Below, piece after piece: positions 37,769 through 49,681 of a stretch of DNA of 64,000 nt (the first letter of the stretch is position 1; every line of letters starts with the position of its first letter). The notes beneath the pieces are model-generated. The model searched no databases. It was not told the origin of the DNA and saw nothing but the letters and a program-made list of their open reading frames with translations. Position numbers and translations under genes: made by a program. The DNA is from Auanema rhodensis (taxonomy: Eukaryota > Nematoda > Chromadorea > Rhabditida > Rhabditidae): assembly GCA_964057225.1 (NCBI GenBank), contig OZ059895.1, positions 11,532,001 through 11,596,000 on the forward strand. Direction: 5' to 3'.

Positions 37769-39357
37769 ATGTTTTCAATTTTCAAGCAGTTTTAGTCAGA
37801 TAGCTTAACCCAAGGCAGCAAATTATCTTCAATATTATTTCTATCTCACAGTTATAAACAAATAGTTAATGAACCATCATCTTACCCTTATCGTTTCTAT
37901 CTATTTCCTATCGAAACCAACTTTGTTCAAAAACTATACAACTGTGAAACCTTTTTCAATTTCTTGTATTTGGAGCTCATAAGATTTGATATCATTGAGG
38001 GATCCAGATAGAACGTGGAAAATTACGTAACTAACATGAAATTGGAAAAAACTATAACGAGGATAAGTATGTGAATCATTGAATATCAGATATTTTCGCT
38101 TAGGACCATACCACGTTGAAAGTACGCCATGCCGCTGATTTTCAATTTTAACTCTTTTGTAACAAATTTTTTCAATTTTCAAGCAGTTTTACTCAGATAG
38201 CTTAACCCAAAGCAGCAAATTATCTTCAATATTATTTCTATCTTACAGTTATAAACCAATAGTTAATGAACCATCATCTTACCTTTACTGTTTCTATCTA
38301 TTTCCTATCGAAAGCAACTTTGTTCAAACACTATACAACTGTGAAACCTTTTTTAATTTCTTGTATTTGGAGCTCATAAGATTTGATATCATCGAGGGAT
38401 TCAGATAGAACGTGGAAAATTACGTAACTAACATGAAATTGGAAAAAACTATAACGAGGATAAGTATGTAAATCATTGAATACCAGATATTTTTGCTTAC
38501 AACTATACCACGTTGTAAGTACACCATGCCGCTGATTTTCAATTTTAACTCTTTTGTAACAAATGTTTTCAATTTTCAAGCAGTTTTACTCAAATAGCTT
38601 AACCCAAGGCAGCAAATTATCTTCAATATTATTTCTATCTTACAGTTATAAACCAATAGTTAATGAACCATCATCTTACCTTTACTGTTTCTATCTATTT
38701 CCTATCGAGAGCAACTTTGTTCAAACACTATACAACTGTGAAACCTTTTTTAATTTCTTGTATTTGGAGCTCATAAGATTTGATGTCATCGAGGGATCCA
38801 GATAGAACGTGGAAAATTACGTAACTAACATGAAATTGGAAAAAACTATAACGAGGATAAGTATGTTAATCATTAAATACCAGATATTTTTGCTTACAAC
38901 TATACCACGTTGTAAGTACACCATGCCGCTGATTCTCAATTTTAACTCTTTTGTAACAAATGTTTTCAATTTTCAAGCAGTTTTACTCAGATAGCTCAAC
39001 CCAAGGCAGCAAATTATCTTCAATATTATTTCTATCTTACAGTTATAAACCAATAGTTAATGAACCATCATCTTACCTTTACTGTTTCTATCTATTTCCT
39101 ATCGAAAGCAACTTTGTTCAAACACTACACAACTGTGAAACCTTTTTTAATTTCTTGTATTTGGAGCTCATAAGATTTGATATCATTGAGAAATCCAGAT
39201 AGAACGTGGAAAATTACATAACTACCATGAAATTGGGAAAAAATTGTAACGAGGATAAGTATGTAAATCATTGAATATCAGATATTTTTGCTTAGGACCA
39301 TACCACGTTGAAAGTACGCCATGCCGCTGATTTTCAATTTTAACTCTTTTGTAACAA
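37769..39357. repeat. 4-mer tandem duplication, copy 2 (1589 bp)
   Basis: Partner of 36180-37768. Differences seen are ATAAACAAATAG (37857 region) for ATAAACCAATAG, GATTCTCAATTT (38932 region) for GATTTTCAATTT, and ATCATCTTACC for ATCATTTTACC in the last monomer. A recent event. Confidence 0.9.
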
Positions 39358-39754
39358 ATGTTTTCAATTTTCAAGCAGTTTTACTCAGATAGCTTAACCC
39401 AAAGCAGCAAATTATCTTCAATATTATTTCTATCTTACAGTTATAAACCAATAGTTAATGAACCATCATCTTACCTTTACTGTTTATATCTATTTCCTAT
39501 CGAAAGCAACTTAGTTCAAACACTATACAACTGTGAAACCTTTTTTAATTTCTTGTATTTGGAGCTCATAAGCTTTGATATCATTGAGGAATCCAGATAG
39601 AACGTGGAAAATTACGTAACTAACATGAAATTGGAAGAAACTATAACGAGGATAAGTATGTGAATCATTGAATATCAGATATTTTCGCTTAGGACCATAC
39701 CACGTTGAAAGTACGCCATGCCGCTGATTTTCAATTTTAACTCTTCTGTATTAA
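39358..39754. repeat. Single monomer linking two 4-mer blocks
   Basis: A 397-bp monomer with CCCAAAGCAGC, the private change TGTTTATATC, AACTTAGTTC, CATAAGCTTTG (HindIII site) and GAGGAATCC. It resembles the monomer at 40947 (offset 1589) but lacks its ATCTCACAG. It is probably the left remnant of the same 4-mer expansion. Confidence 0.75.
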
Positions 39755-41343
39755 ATGTTTTCAATTTTCAAGCAGTTTTACTCAGATAGCTTAACCCAAG
39801 GCAGCAAATTATCTTCAATATTATTTCTATCTTACAGTTATAAACCAATAGTTAATGAACCATCATCTTACCTTTACTGTTTCTATCTATTTCCTATCGA
39901 AAGCAACTTCGTTCAAACACTATACAACTGTGAAACCTTTTTTAATTTCTTGTATTTGTAGCTCATAAGATTTGATATCATTGAGGGATTTAGATAGAAC
40001 GTGGAAAATTACATAACTACCATGAAATTGGAAAAAACTATAACGAGGATAAGTATGTAAATCATTGAATATCAGATATTTTTGCCCACAACTGTACCAC
40101 GTTGTAAGTACGCCATGCCGCTGATTTTCAATTTTAACTCTTTTGTAACAAATGTTTTCAATTTTCAAGCAGTTTTACTCAGATAGCTTAACCCAAAGCA
40201 GCAAATTATCTTCAATATTATTTCTATCTTACAGTTATAAACCAATAGTTAATGAACCATCATCTTACCTTTACTGTTTCTATCTATTTCCTATCGAAAG
40301 CAACTTAGTTCAAACACTATACAACTGTGACACCTTTTTTAATTTCTTGTATTTGGAGTTCATAAGATTTGATATCATCGAGGGATCCAGATAGAACGTG
40401 GAAAATCACATAACTAACATGAAATTGGGAAAAAACTATAACGAGGATAAGTATGTGAATCATTGAATATCAGATATTTTCGCTTAGGACCATACCACGT
40501 TGAAAGTACGCCATGCCGCTGATTTTCAATTTTAACTCTTTTGTAACAAATGTTTTCAATTTTCAAGCAGTTTTACTCAGATAGCTTAACCCAAGGCAGC
40601 AAATTATCTTCAATATTATTTCTATCTTACAGTTATAAACCAATAGTTAATGAACCATCATCTTACCTTTACTATTTCTATCTATTTCCTATCAAAACCA
40701 ACTTTGTTCAAACACTATACAACTGAGAAGCCTTTTTTAATTTCTTGTATTTGGAGTTCATAAGATTTGATATCATTGAGGGATTTAGATAGAACGTGGA
40801 AAATTACATAACTACCATGAAATTGGAAAAAACTATAACGAGGATAAGTATGTAAATCATTGACTATCAGATATTTTTGCTTACAACTATACCACGTTGT
40901 AAGTACGCCATGCCGCTGATTTTCAATTTTAACTCTTTTGTAACAAATGTTTTCAATTTTCAAGCAGTTTTACTCAGATAGCTTAACCCAAAGCAGCAAA
41001 TTATCTTCAATATTATTTCTATCTCACAGTTATAAACCAATAGTTAATGAACCATCATCTTACCTTTACTGTTTCTATCTATTTCCTATCGAAAGCAACT
41101 TAGTTCAAACACTATACAACTGTGAAACCTTTTTTAATTTCTTGTATTTGGAGCTCATAAGCTTTGATATCATTGAGGAATCCAGATAGAACGTGGAAAA
41201 TTACGTAACTAACATGAAATTGGAAGAAACTATAACGAGGATAAGTATGTGAATCATTGAATATCAGATATTTTCGCTTAGGACCATACCACGTTGAAAG
41301 TACGCCATGCCGCTGATTTTCAATTTTAACTCTTCTGTATTAA
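39755..41343. repeat. 4-mer P-Q-1-(mixed), copy 2 (1589 bp)
   Basis: Monomers at 39755, 40152 and 40550 match 33400, 33797 and 34195 at an offset of 6355 bp, including TTGCCCACAACTGTACC, AAAATCACATAAC and CAACTGAGAAGCC. The fourth monomer (40947) has a type 2 front (ATCTCACAG), then AACTTAGTTC, AAGCTTTG and GAGGAATCC, so it is a hybrid. Confidence 0.87.
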
Positions 41344-42932
41344 ATGTTTTCAATTTTCAAGCAGTTTTACTCAGATAGCTTAACCCAAAGCAGCAAATTA
41401 TCTTCAATATTATTTCTATCTCACAGTTATAAACCAATAGTTAATGAACCATCATCTTACCTTTACTGTTTCTATCTATTTCCTATCGAAAGCAACTTAG
41501 TTCAAACACTATACAACTGTGAAACCTTTTTTAATTTCTTGTATTTGGAGCTCATAAGCTTTGATATCATTGAGGAATCCAGATAGAACGTGGAAAATTA
41601 CGTAACTAACATGAAATTGGAAGAAACTATAACGAGGATAAGTATGTGAATCATTGAATATCAGATATTTTTGCCCACAACTGTACCACGTTGTAAGTAC
41701 GCCATGCCGCTGATTTTCAATTTTAACTCTTTTGTAACAAATGTTTTCAATTTTCAAGCAGTTTTACTCAGATAGCTTAACCCAAAGCAGCAAATTATCT
41801 TCAATATTATTTCTATCTTACAGTTATAAACCAATAGTTAATGAACCATCATCTTACCTTTACTGTTTCTATCTATTTCCTATCGAAAGCAACTTAGTTC
41901 AAACACTATACAACTGTGACACCTTTTTTAATTTCTTGTATTTGGAGTTCATAAGATTTGATATCATCGAGGGATCCAGATAGAACGTGGAAAATCACAT
42001 AACTAACATGAAATTGGGAAAAAACTATAACGAGGATAAGTATGTGAATCATTGAATATCAGATATTTTCGCTTAGGACCATACCACGTTGAAAGTACGC
42101 CATGCCGCTGATTTTCAATTTTAACTCTTTTGTAACAAATGTTTTCAATTTTCAAGCAGTTTTACTCAGATAGCTTAACCCAAGGCAGCAAATTATCTTC
42201 AATATTATTTCTATCTTACAGTTATAAACCAATAGTTAATGAACCATCATCTTACCTTTACTATTTCTATCTATTTCCTATCAAAACCAACTTTGTTCAA
42301 ACACTATACAACTGAGAAGCCTTTTTTAATTTCTTGTATTTGGAGTTCATAAGATTTGATATCATTGAGGGATTTAGATAGAACGTGGAAAATTACATAA
42401 CTACCATGAAATTGGAAAAAACTATAACGAGGATAAGTATGTAAATCATTGACTATCAGATATTTTTGCTTACAACTATACCACGTTGTAAGTACGCCAT
42501 GCCGCTGATTTTCAATTTTAACTCTTTTGTAACAAATGTTTTCAATTTTCAAGCAGTTTTACTCAGATAGCTTAACCCAAAGCAGCAAATTATCTTCAAT
42601 ATTATTTCTATCTCACAGTTATAAACCAATAGTTAATGAACCATCATCTTACCCTTATCGTTTCTATCTATTTCCTATCGAAACCAACTTTGTTCAAAAA
42701 CTATACAACTGTGAAACCTTTTTCAATTTCTTGTATTTGGAGCTCATAAAATTTGATATCATTGAGGGATCCAGATAGAACGTGGAAAATTACGTAACTA
42801 ACATAAAATTGGAAAAAACTATAACGAGGATAAGTATGTGAATCATTGAATATCAGATATTTTCGCTTAGGACCATACCACGTTGAAAGTACGCCATGCC
42901 GCTGATTTTCAATTTTAACTCTTTTGTAACAA
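41344..42932. repeat. 4-mer P-Q-1-2, copy 3, overlapping the first HOR copy
   Basis: The monomer at 41344 is a P-type hybrid: GTATTAAATG front, then ATCTCACAG, AACTTAGTTC and GAGGAATCC, and the TTGCCCACAACTGTACC tail. 41741 matches 40152 and 42139 matches 40550. 42536 is a type 2 monomer with a type 3 tail (ACATAAAATTGG). Its last two monomers are also the first two of the HOR domain, so the HOR grew directly out of this 4-mer. Confidence 0.85.
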
Positions 42933-44917
42933 ATGTTTTCAATTTTCAAGCAGTTTTAGTCAGATAGCTTAACCCAAGGCAGCAAATTATCTTCAATATT
43001 ATTTCTATCTCACAGTTATAAACCAATAGTTAATGAAACATCATCTTACCCTTATCGTTTCTATCTATTTCCTATCGAAACCAACTTTGTTCAAAAACTA
43101 TACAACTGTGAAACCTTTTTCAATTTCTTGTATTTGGAGCTCATAAGATTTGATATCATTGAGGGATCCAGATAGAACGTGGAAAATTACGTAACTAACA
43201 TGAAATTGGAAAAAACTATAACGAGGATAAGTATGTGAATCATTGAATATCAGATATTTTCGCTTAGGACCATACCACGTTGAAAGTACGCCATGCCGCT
43301 GATTTTCAATTTTAACTCTTTTGTAACAAATTTTTTCAATTTTCAAGCAGTTTTACTCAGATAGCTTAACCCAAGGCAGCAAATTATCTTCAATATTATT
43401 TCTATCTTACAGTTATAAACCAATAGTTAATGAACCATCATCTTACATTTACTGTTTCTATCTATTTCCTATCGAAAGCAACTTTGTTCAAACACTATAC
43501 AACTGTGAAACCTTTTTTAATTTCTTGTATTTGGAGCTCATAAGATTTGATATCATCGAGGGATCCAGATAGAACGTGGAAAATTACGTAACTAACATGA
43601 AATTGGAAAAATCTATAACGAGGATAAGTATGTAAATCATTGAATACCAGATATTTTTGCTTACAACTATACCACGTTGTAAGTACACCATGCCGCTGAT
43701 TTTCAATTTTAACTCTTTTGTAACAAATGTTTTCAATTTTCAAGCAGTTTTACTCAAATAGCTTAACCCAAGGCAGCAAATTATCTTCAATATTATTTCT
43801 ATCTTACAGTTATAAACCAATAGTTAATGAACCATCATCTTACCTTTACTGTTTCTATCTATTTCCTATCGAGAGCAACTTTGTTCAAACACTATACAAC
43901 TGTGAAACCTTTTTTAATTTCTTGTATTTGGAGCTCATAAGATTTGATGTCATCGAGGGATCCAGATAGAACGTGGAAAATTACGTAACTAACATGAAAT
44001 TGGAAAAAACTATAACGAGGATAAGTATGTAAATCATTAAATACCAGATATTTTTGCTTACAACTATACCACGTTGTAAGTACACCATGCCGCTGATTTT
44101 CAATTTTAACTCTTTTGTAACAAATGTTTTCAATTTTCAAGCAGTTTTACTCAGATAGCTTAACCCAAGGCAGCAAATTATCTTCAATATTATTTCTATC
44201 TTACAGTTATAAACCAATAGTTAATGAACCATCATCTTACCTTTAATGTTTCTATGTATTTCCTATCGAAAGCAATTTTGTTCAAACACTATACAACTGT
44301 GAAACCTTTTTAATTTCTTGTATTTGGAGCTCATAAGATTTGATATCATTGAGAAATTTAGATAGAACGTGGAAAATTACATAACTACCATGAAATTGGA
44401 AAAAACTATAACGAGGATAAGTATGTAAATCATTGAATATCAGATATTTTTGCTTACAACTATACCACGTTGTAAGTACGCCATGCCGCTGATTTTCAAT
44501 TTTAACTCTTTTGTAACAAATGTTTTCAATTTTCAAGCAGTTTTACTCAGATAGCTTAACCCAAGGCAGCAAATTATCTTCAATATTATTTCTATCTTAC
44601 AGTTATAAACCAATAGTTAATGAACCATCATCTTACCTTTACTGTTTCTATCTATTTCCTATCGAAAGCAACTTTGTTCAAACACTATACAACTGTGACA
44701 CCTTTTTCAATTTCTTGTATTTGGAGTTCATAAGATTTGATATCATCGAGGGATTCAGATAGAACGTGGAAAATTACATAACTAACATGAAATTGGGAAA
44801 AAATTATAACGAGGATAAGTATGTGAAACATTGATTATCAGATATTTTCGCTTAGGACCATACCACGTTGAAAGTACGCCATGCCGCTGATTTTCAATTT
44901 TAACTCTTTTGTAACAA
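42139..44917. repeat. HOR copy 1, 7 monomers (2779 bp)
   Basis: Types in order: 1 (42139), a 2/3 fusion (42536), a 3/4-like monomer with TTTTAGTCAG, ATCTCACAG and GAAACATC (42933), then 5 (43330), 6 (43727), 7 (44124, 396 bp) and 8 (44520, 398 bp). One monomer is missing relative to the 8-mer because types 2 and 3 are fused. Private changes are GGAAAAATCTATAACG in type 5 and GCAATTTTGTTC in type 7. Confidence 0.88.
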
Positions 44918-47900
44918 ATGTTTTCAATTTTCAAGCAGTTTTACTCAGATAGCTTAACCCAAGGCAGCAAATTATCTTCAATATTATTTCTATCTTACAG
45001 TTATAAACCAATAGTTAATGAACCATCATCTTACCTTTACTATTTCTATCTATTTCCTATCAAAACCAACTTTGTTCAAACACTATACAACTGAGAAGCC
45101 TTTTTTAATTTCTTGTATTTGGAGTTCATAAGATTTGATATCATTGAGGGATTTAGATAGAACGTGGAAAATTACATAACTACCATGAAATTGGAAAAAA
45201 CTATAACGAGGATAAGTATGTAAATCATTGACTATCAGATATTTTTGCTTACAACTATACCACGTTGTAAGTACGCCATGCCGCTGATTTTCAATTTTAA
45301 CTCTTTTGTAACAAATGTTTTCAATTTTCAAGCAGTTTTACTCAGATAGCTTAACCCAAAGCAGCAAATTATCTTCAATATTATTTCTATCTCACAGTTA
45401 TAAACCAATAGTTAATGAACCATCATCTTACCCTTATCGTTTCTATCTATTTCCTATCGAAACCAACTTTGTTCAAAAACTATACAACTGTGAAACCTTT
45501 TTCAATTTCTTGTATTTGGAGCTCATAAAATTTGATATCATTGAGGGATCCAGATAGAACGTGGAAAATTACGTAACTAACATGAAATTGGAAAAAACTA
45601 TAACGAGGATAAGTATGTGAATCATTGAATATCAGATATTTTCGCTTAGGACCATACCACGTTGAAAGTACGCCATGCCGCTGATTTTCAATTTTAACTC
45701 TTTTGTAACAAATGTTTTCAATTTTCAAGCAGTTTTAGTCAGATAGCTTAACCCAAGGCAGCAAATTATCTTCAATATTATTTCTATCTCACAGTTATAA
45801 ACCAATAGTTAATGAACCATCATCTTACCCTTATCGTTTCTATCTACTTCCTATCGAAACCAACTTTGTTCAAAAACTATACAACTGTGAAACCTTTTTC
45901 AATTTCTTGTATTTGGAGCTCATAAAATTTGATATCATTGAGGGATCCAGATAGAACGTGGAAAATTACGTAACTAACATAAAATTGGAAAAAACTATAA
46001 CGAGGATAAGTATGTGAATCATTGAATATCAGATATTTTCGCTTAGGACCATACCACGTTGAAAGTACGCCATGCCGCTGATTTTCAATTTTAACTCTTT
46101 TGTAACAAATGTTTTCAATTTTCAAGCAGTTTTAGTCAGATAGCTTAACCCAAGGCAGCAAATTATCTTCAATATTATTTCTATCTTACAGATATAAACC
46201 AATAGTTAATGAAACATCATCTTACCCTTATCGTTTCTATCTATTTCCTATCGAAACCAACTTTGTTCAAAAACTATACAACTGTGAAACCTTTTTCAAT
46301 TTCTTGTATTTGGAGCTCATAAGATTTGATATCATTGAGGGATCCAGATAGAACGTGGAAAATTACGTAACTAACATGAAATTGGAAAAAACTATAACGA
46401 GGATAAGTATGTGAATCATTGAATATCAGATATTTTCGCTTAGGACCATACCACGTTGAAAGTACGCCATGCCGCTGATTTTCAATTTTAACTCTTTTGT
46501 AACAAATTTTTTCAATTTTCAAGCAGTTTTACTCAGATAGCTTAACCCAAGGCAGCAAATTATCTTCAATATTATTTCTATCTTACAGTTATAAACCAAT
46601 AGTTAATGAACCATCATCTTACATTTACTGTTTCTATCTATTTCCTATCGAAAGCAACTTTGTTCAAACACTATACAACTGTGAAACCTTTTTTAATTTC
46701 TTGTATTTGGAGCTCATAAGATTTGATATCATCGAGGGATCCAGATAGAACGTGGAAAATTACGTAACTAACATGAAATTGGAAAAAACTATAACGAGGA
46801 TAAGTATGTAAATCATTGAATACCAGATATTTTTGCTTACAACTATACCACGTTGTAAGTACACCATGCCGCTGATTTTCAATTTTAACTCTTTTGTAAC
46901 AAATGTTTTCAATTTTCAAGCAGTTTTACTCAAATAGCTTAACCCAAGGCAGCAAATTATCTTCAATATTATTTCTATCTTACAGTTATAAACCAATAGT
47001 TAATGAACCATCATCTTACCTTTACTGTTTCTATCTATTTCCTATCGAGAGCAACTTTGTTCAAACACTATACAACTGTGAAACCTTTTTTAATTTCTTG
47101 TATTTGGAGCTCATAAGATTTGATGTCATCGAGGGATCCAGATAGAACGTGGAAAATTACGTAACTAACATGAAATTGGAAAAAACTATAACGAGGATAA
47201 GTATGTAAATCATTAAATACCAGATATTTTTGCTTACAACTATACCACGTTGTAAGTACACCATGCCGCTGATTTTCAATTTTAACTCTTTTGTAACAAA
47301 TGTTTTCAATTTTCAAGCAGTTTTACTCAGATAGCTTAACCCAAGGCAGCAAATTATCTTCAATATTATTTCTATCTTACAGTTATAAACCAATAGTTAA
47401 TGAACCATCATCTTACCTTTAATGTTTCTATGTATTTCCTATCGAAAGCAACTTTGTTCAAACACTATACAACTGTGAAACCTTTTTAATTTCTTGTATT
47501 TGGAGCTCATAAGATTTGATATCATTGAGAAATTTAGATAGAACGTGGAAAATTACATAACTACCATGAAATTGGAAAAAACTATAACGAGGATAAGTAT
47601 GTAAATCATTGAATATCAGATATTTTTGCTTACAACTATACCACGTTGTAAGTACGCCATGCCGCTGATTTTCAATTTTAACTCTTTTGTAACAAATGTT
47701 TTCAATTTTCAAGCAGTTTTACTCAGATAGGTTAACCCAAGGCAGCTAATTATCTTCAATATTATTTCTATCTTACAGTTATAAACCAATAGTTAATGAA
47801 CCATCTTCTTACCTTTACTGTTTCTATCTATTTCCTATCGAAAGCAACTTTGTTCAAACACTATACAACTGTGACACCTTTTTCAATTTCTTGTATTTGG

Positions 47901-48093
47901 AGTTCATAAGATTTGATATCATCGAGGGATTCAGATAGAACGTGGAAAATTACATAACTAACATGAAATTGGGAAAAAATTATAACGAGGATAAGTATGT
48001 GAAACATTGAATATCAGATATTTTCGCTTAGGACCATACCACGTTGAAAGTACGCCATGCCGCTGATTTTCAATTTTAACTCTTTTGTAACAA
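44918..48093. repeat. HOR copy 2, complete 8-mer (3176 bp)
   Basis: Types 1-8 start at 44918, 45315, 45712, 46109, 46506, 46903, 47300 and 47696. Type marks: 1 CAACTGAGAAGCC; 2 CATAAAATTTG with ATCTCACAG; 3 TTTTAGTCAG with ACATAAAATTGG; 4 TTACAGATATAAACC and GAAACATC; 5 AAATTTTTTC and TACATTTACTG; 6 CTCAAATAGC and GATGTCATCG; 7 CTTTAATGTTTCTATG, 396 bp; 8 GACACCTTTTTCAA, 398 bp. The type 8 copy here has private changes (GATAGGTTAACC, CAGCTAATTATC, CCATCTTCTTACC). Confidence 0.92.
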
Positions 48094-49681
48094 ATTTTTT
48101 CAATTTTCAAACAGTTTTACTCAGATAGCTTAACCCAAGGCAGCAAATTATCTTCAATATTATTTCTATCTTACAGTTATAAACCAATAGTTAATGAACC
48201 ATCATCTTACATTTACTGTTTCTATCTATTTCCTATCGAAAGCAACTTTGTTCAAACACTATACAACTGTGAAACCTTTTTTAATTTCTTGTATTTGGAG
48301 CTCATAAGATTTGATATCATCGAGGGATCCAGATAGAACGTGGAAAATTACGTAACTAACATGAAATTGGAAAAATCTATAACGAGGATAAGTATGTAAA
48401 TCATTAAATACCAGATATTTTTGCTTACAACTATACCACGTTGTAAGTACACCATGCCGCTGATTTTCAATTTTAACTCTTTTGTAACAAATGTTTTCAA
48501 TTTTCAAGCAGTTTTACTCAAATAGCTTAACCCAAGGCAGCAAATTATCTTCAATATTATTTCTATCTTACAGTTATAAACCAATAGTTAATGAACCATC
48601 ATCTTACCTTTACTGTTTCTATCTATTTCCTATCGAGAGCAACTTTGTTCAAACACTATACAACTGTGAAACCTTTTTTAATTTCTTGTATTTGGAGCTC
48701 ATAAGATTTGATGTCATCGAGGGATCCAGATAGAACGTGGAAAATTACGTAACTAACATGAAATTGGAAAAAACTATAACGAGGATAAGTATGTAAATCA
48801 TTAAATACCAGATATTTTTGCTTACAACTATACCACGTTGTAAGTACACCATGCCGCTGATTTTCAATTTTAACTCTTTTGTAACAAATGTTTTCAATTT
48901 TCAAGCAGTTTTACTCAGATAGCTTAACCCAAGGCAGCAAATTATCTTCAATATTATTTCTATCTTACAGTTATAAACCAATAGTTAATGAACCATCATC
49001 TTACCTTTAATGTTTCTATGTATTTCCTATCGAAAGCAACTTTGTTCAAACACTATACAACTGTGAAACCTTTTTAATTTCTTGTATTTGGAGCTCATAA
49101 GATTTGATATCATTGAGAAATTTATATAGAACGTGGAAAATTACATAACTACCATGAAATTGGAAAAAACTATAACGAGGATAAGTATGTAAATCATTGA
49201 ATATCAGATATTTTTGCTTACAACTATACCACGTTGTAAGTACGCCATGCCGCTGATTTTCAATTTTAACTCTTTTGTAACAAATGTTTTCAATTTTCAA
49301 GCAGTTTTACTCAGATAGCTTAACCCAAGGCAGCAAATTATCTTCAATATTATTTCTATCTTACAGTTATAAACCAATAGTTAATGAACCATCATCTTAC
49401 CTTTACTGTTTCTATCTATTTCCTATCGAAAGCAACTTTGTTCAAACACTATACAACTGTGACACCTTTTTCAATTTCTTGTATTTGGAGTTCATAAGAT
49501 TTGATATCATCGAGGGATTCAGATAGAACGTGGAAAATTACATAACTAACATGAAATTGGGAAAAAATTATAACGAGGATAAGTATGTGAAACATTGATT
49601 ATCAGATATTTTCGCTTAGGACCATACCACGTTGAAAGTACGCCATGCCGCTGATTTTCAATTTTAACTCTTTTGTAACAA
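48094..49681. repeat. HOR copy 3, truncated 4-mer: types 5-6-7-8 only (1588 bp)
   Basis: Starts with a type 5 monomer (48094: AAATTTTTTC, private CAAACAG, TACATTTACTG) directly after a type 8 monomer. Types 6 (48491), 7 (48888) and 8 (49284) follow. Types 1-4 are absent. The type 5 monomer has the GGAAAAATCTATAACG change also seen at 43330. This links the 4-mer by descent to HOR copy 1 rather than to its neighbour copy 2. Confidence 0.9.
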
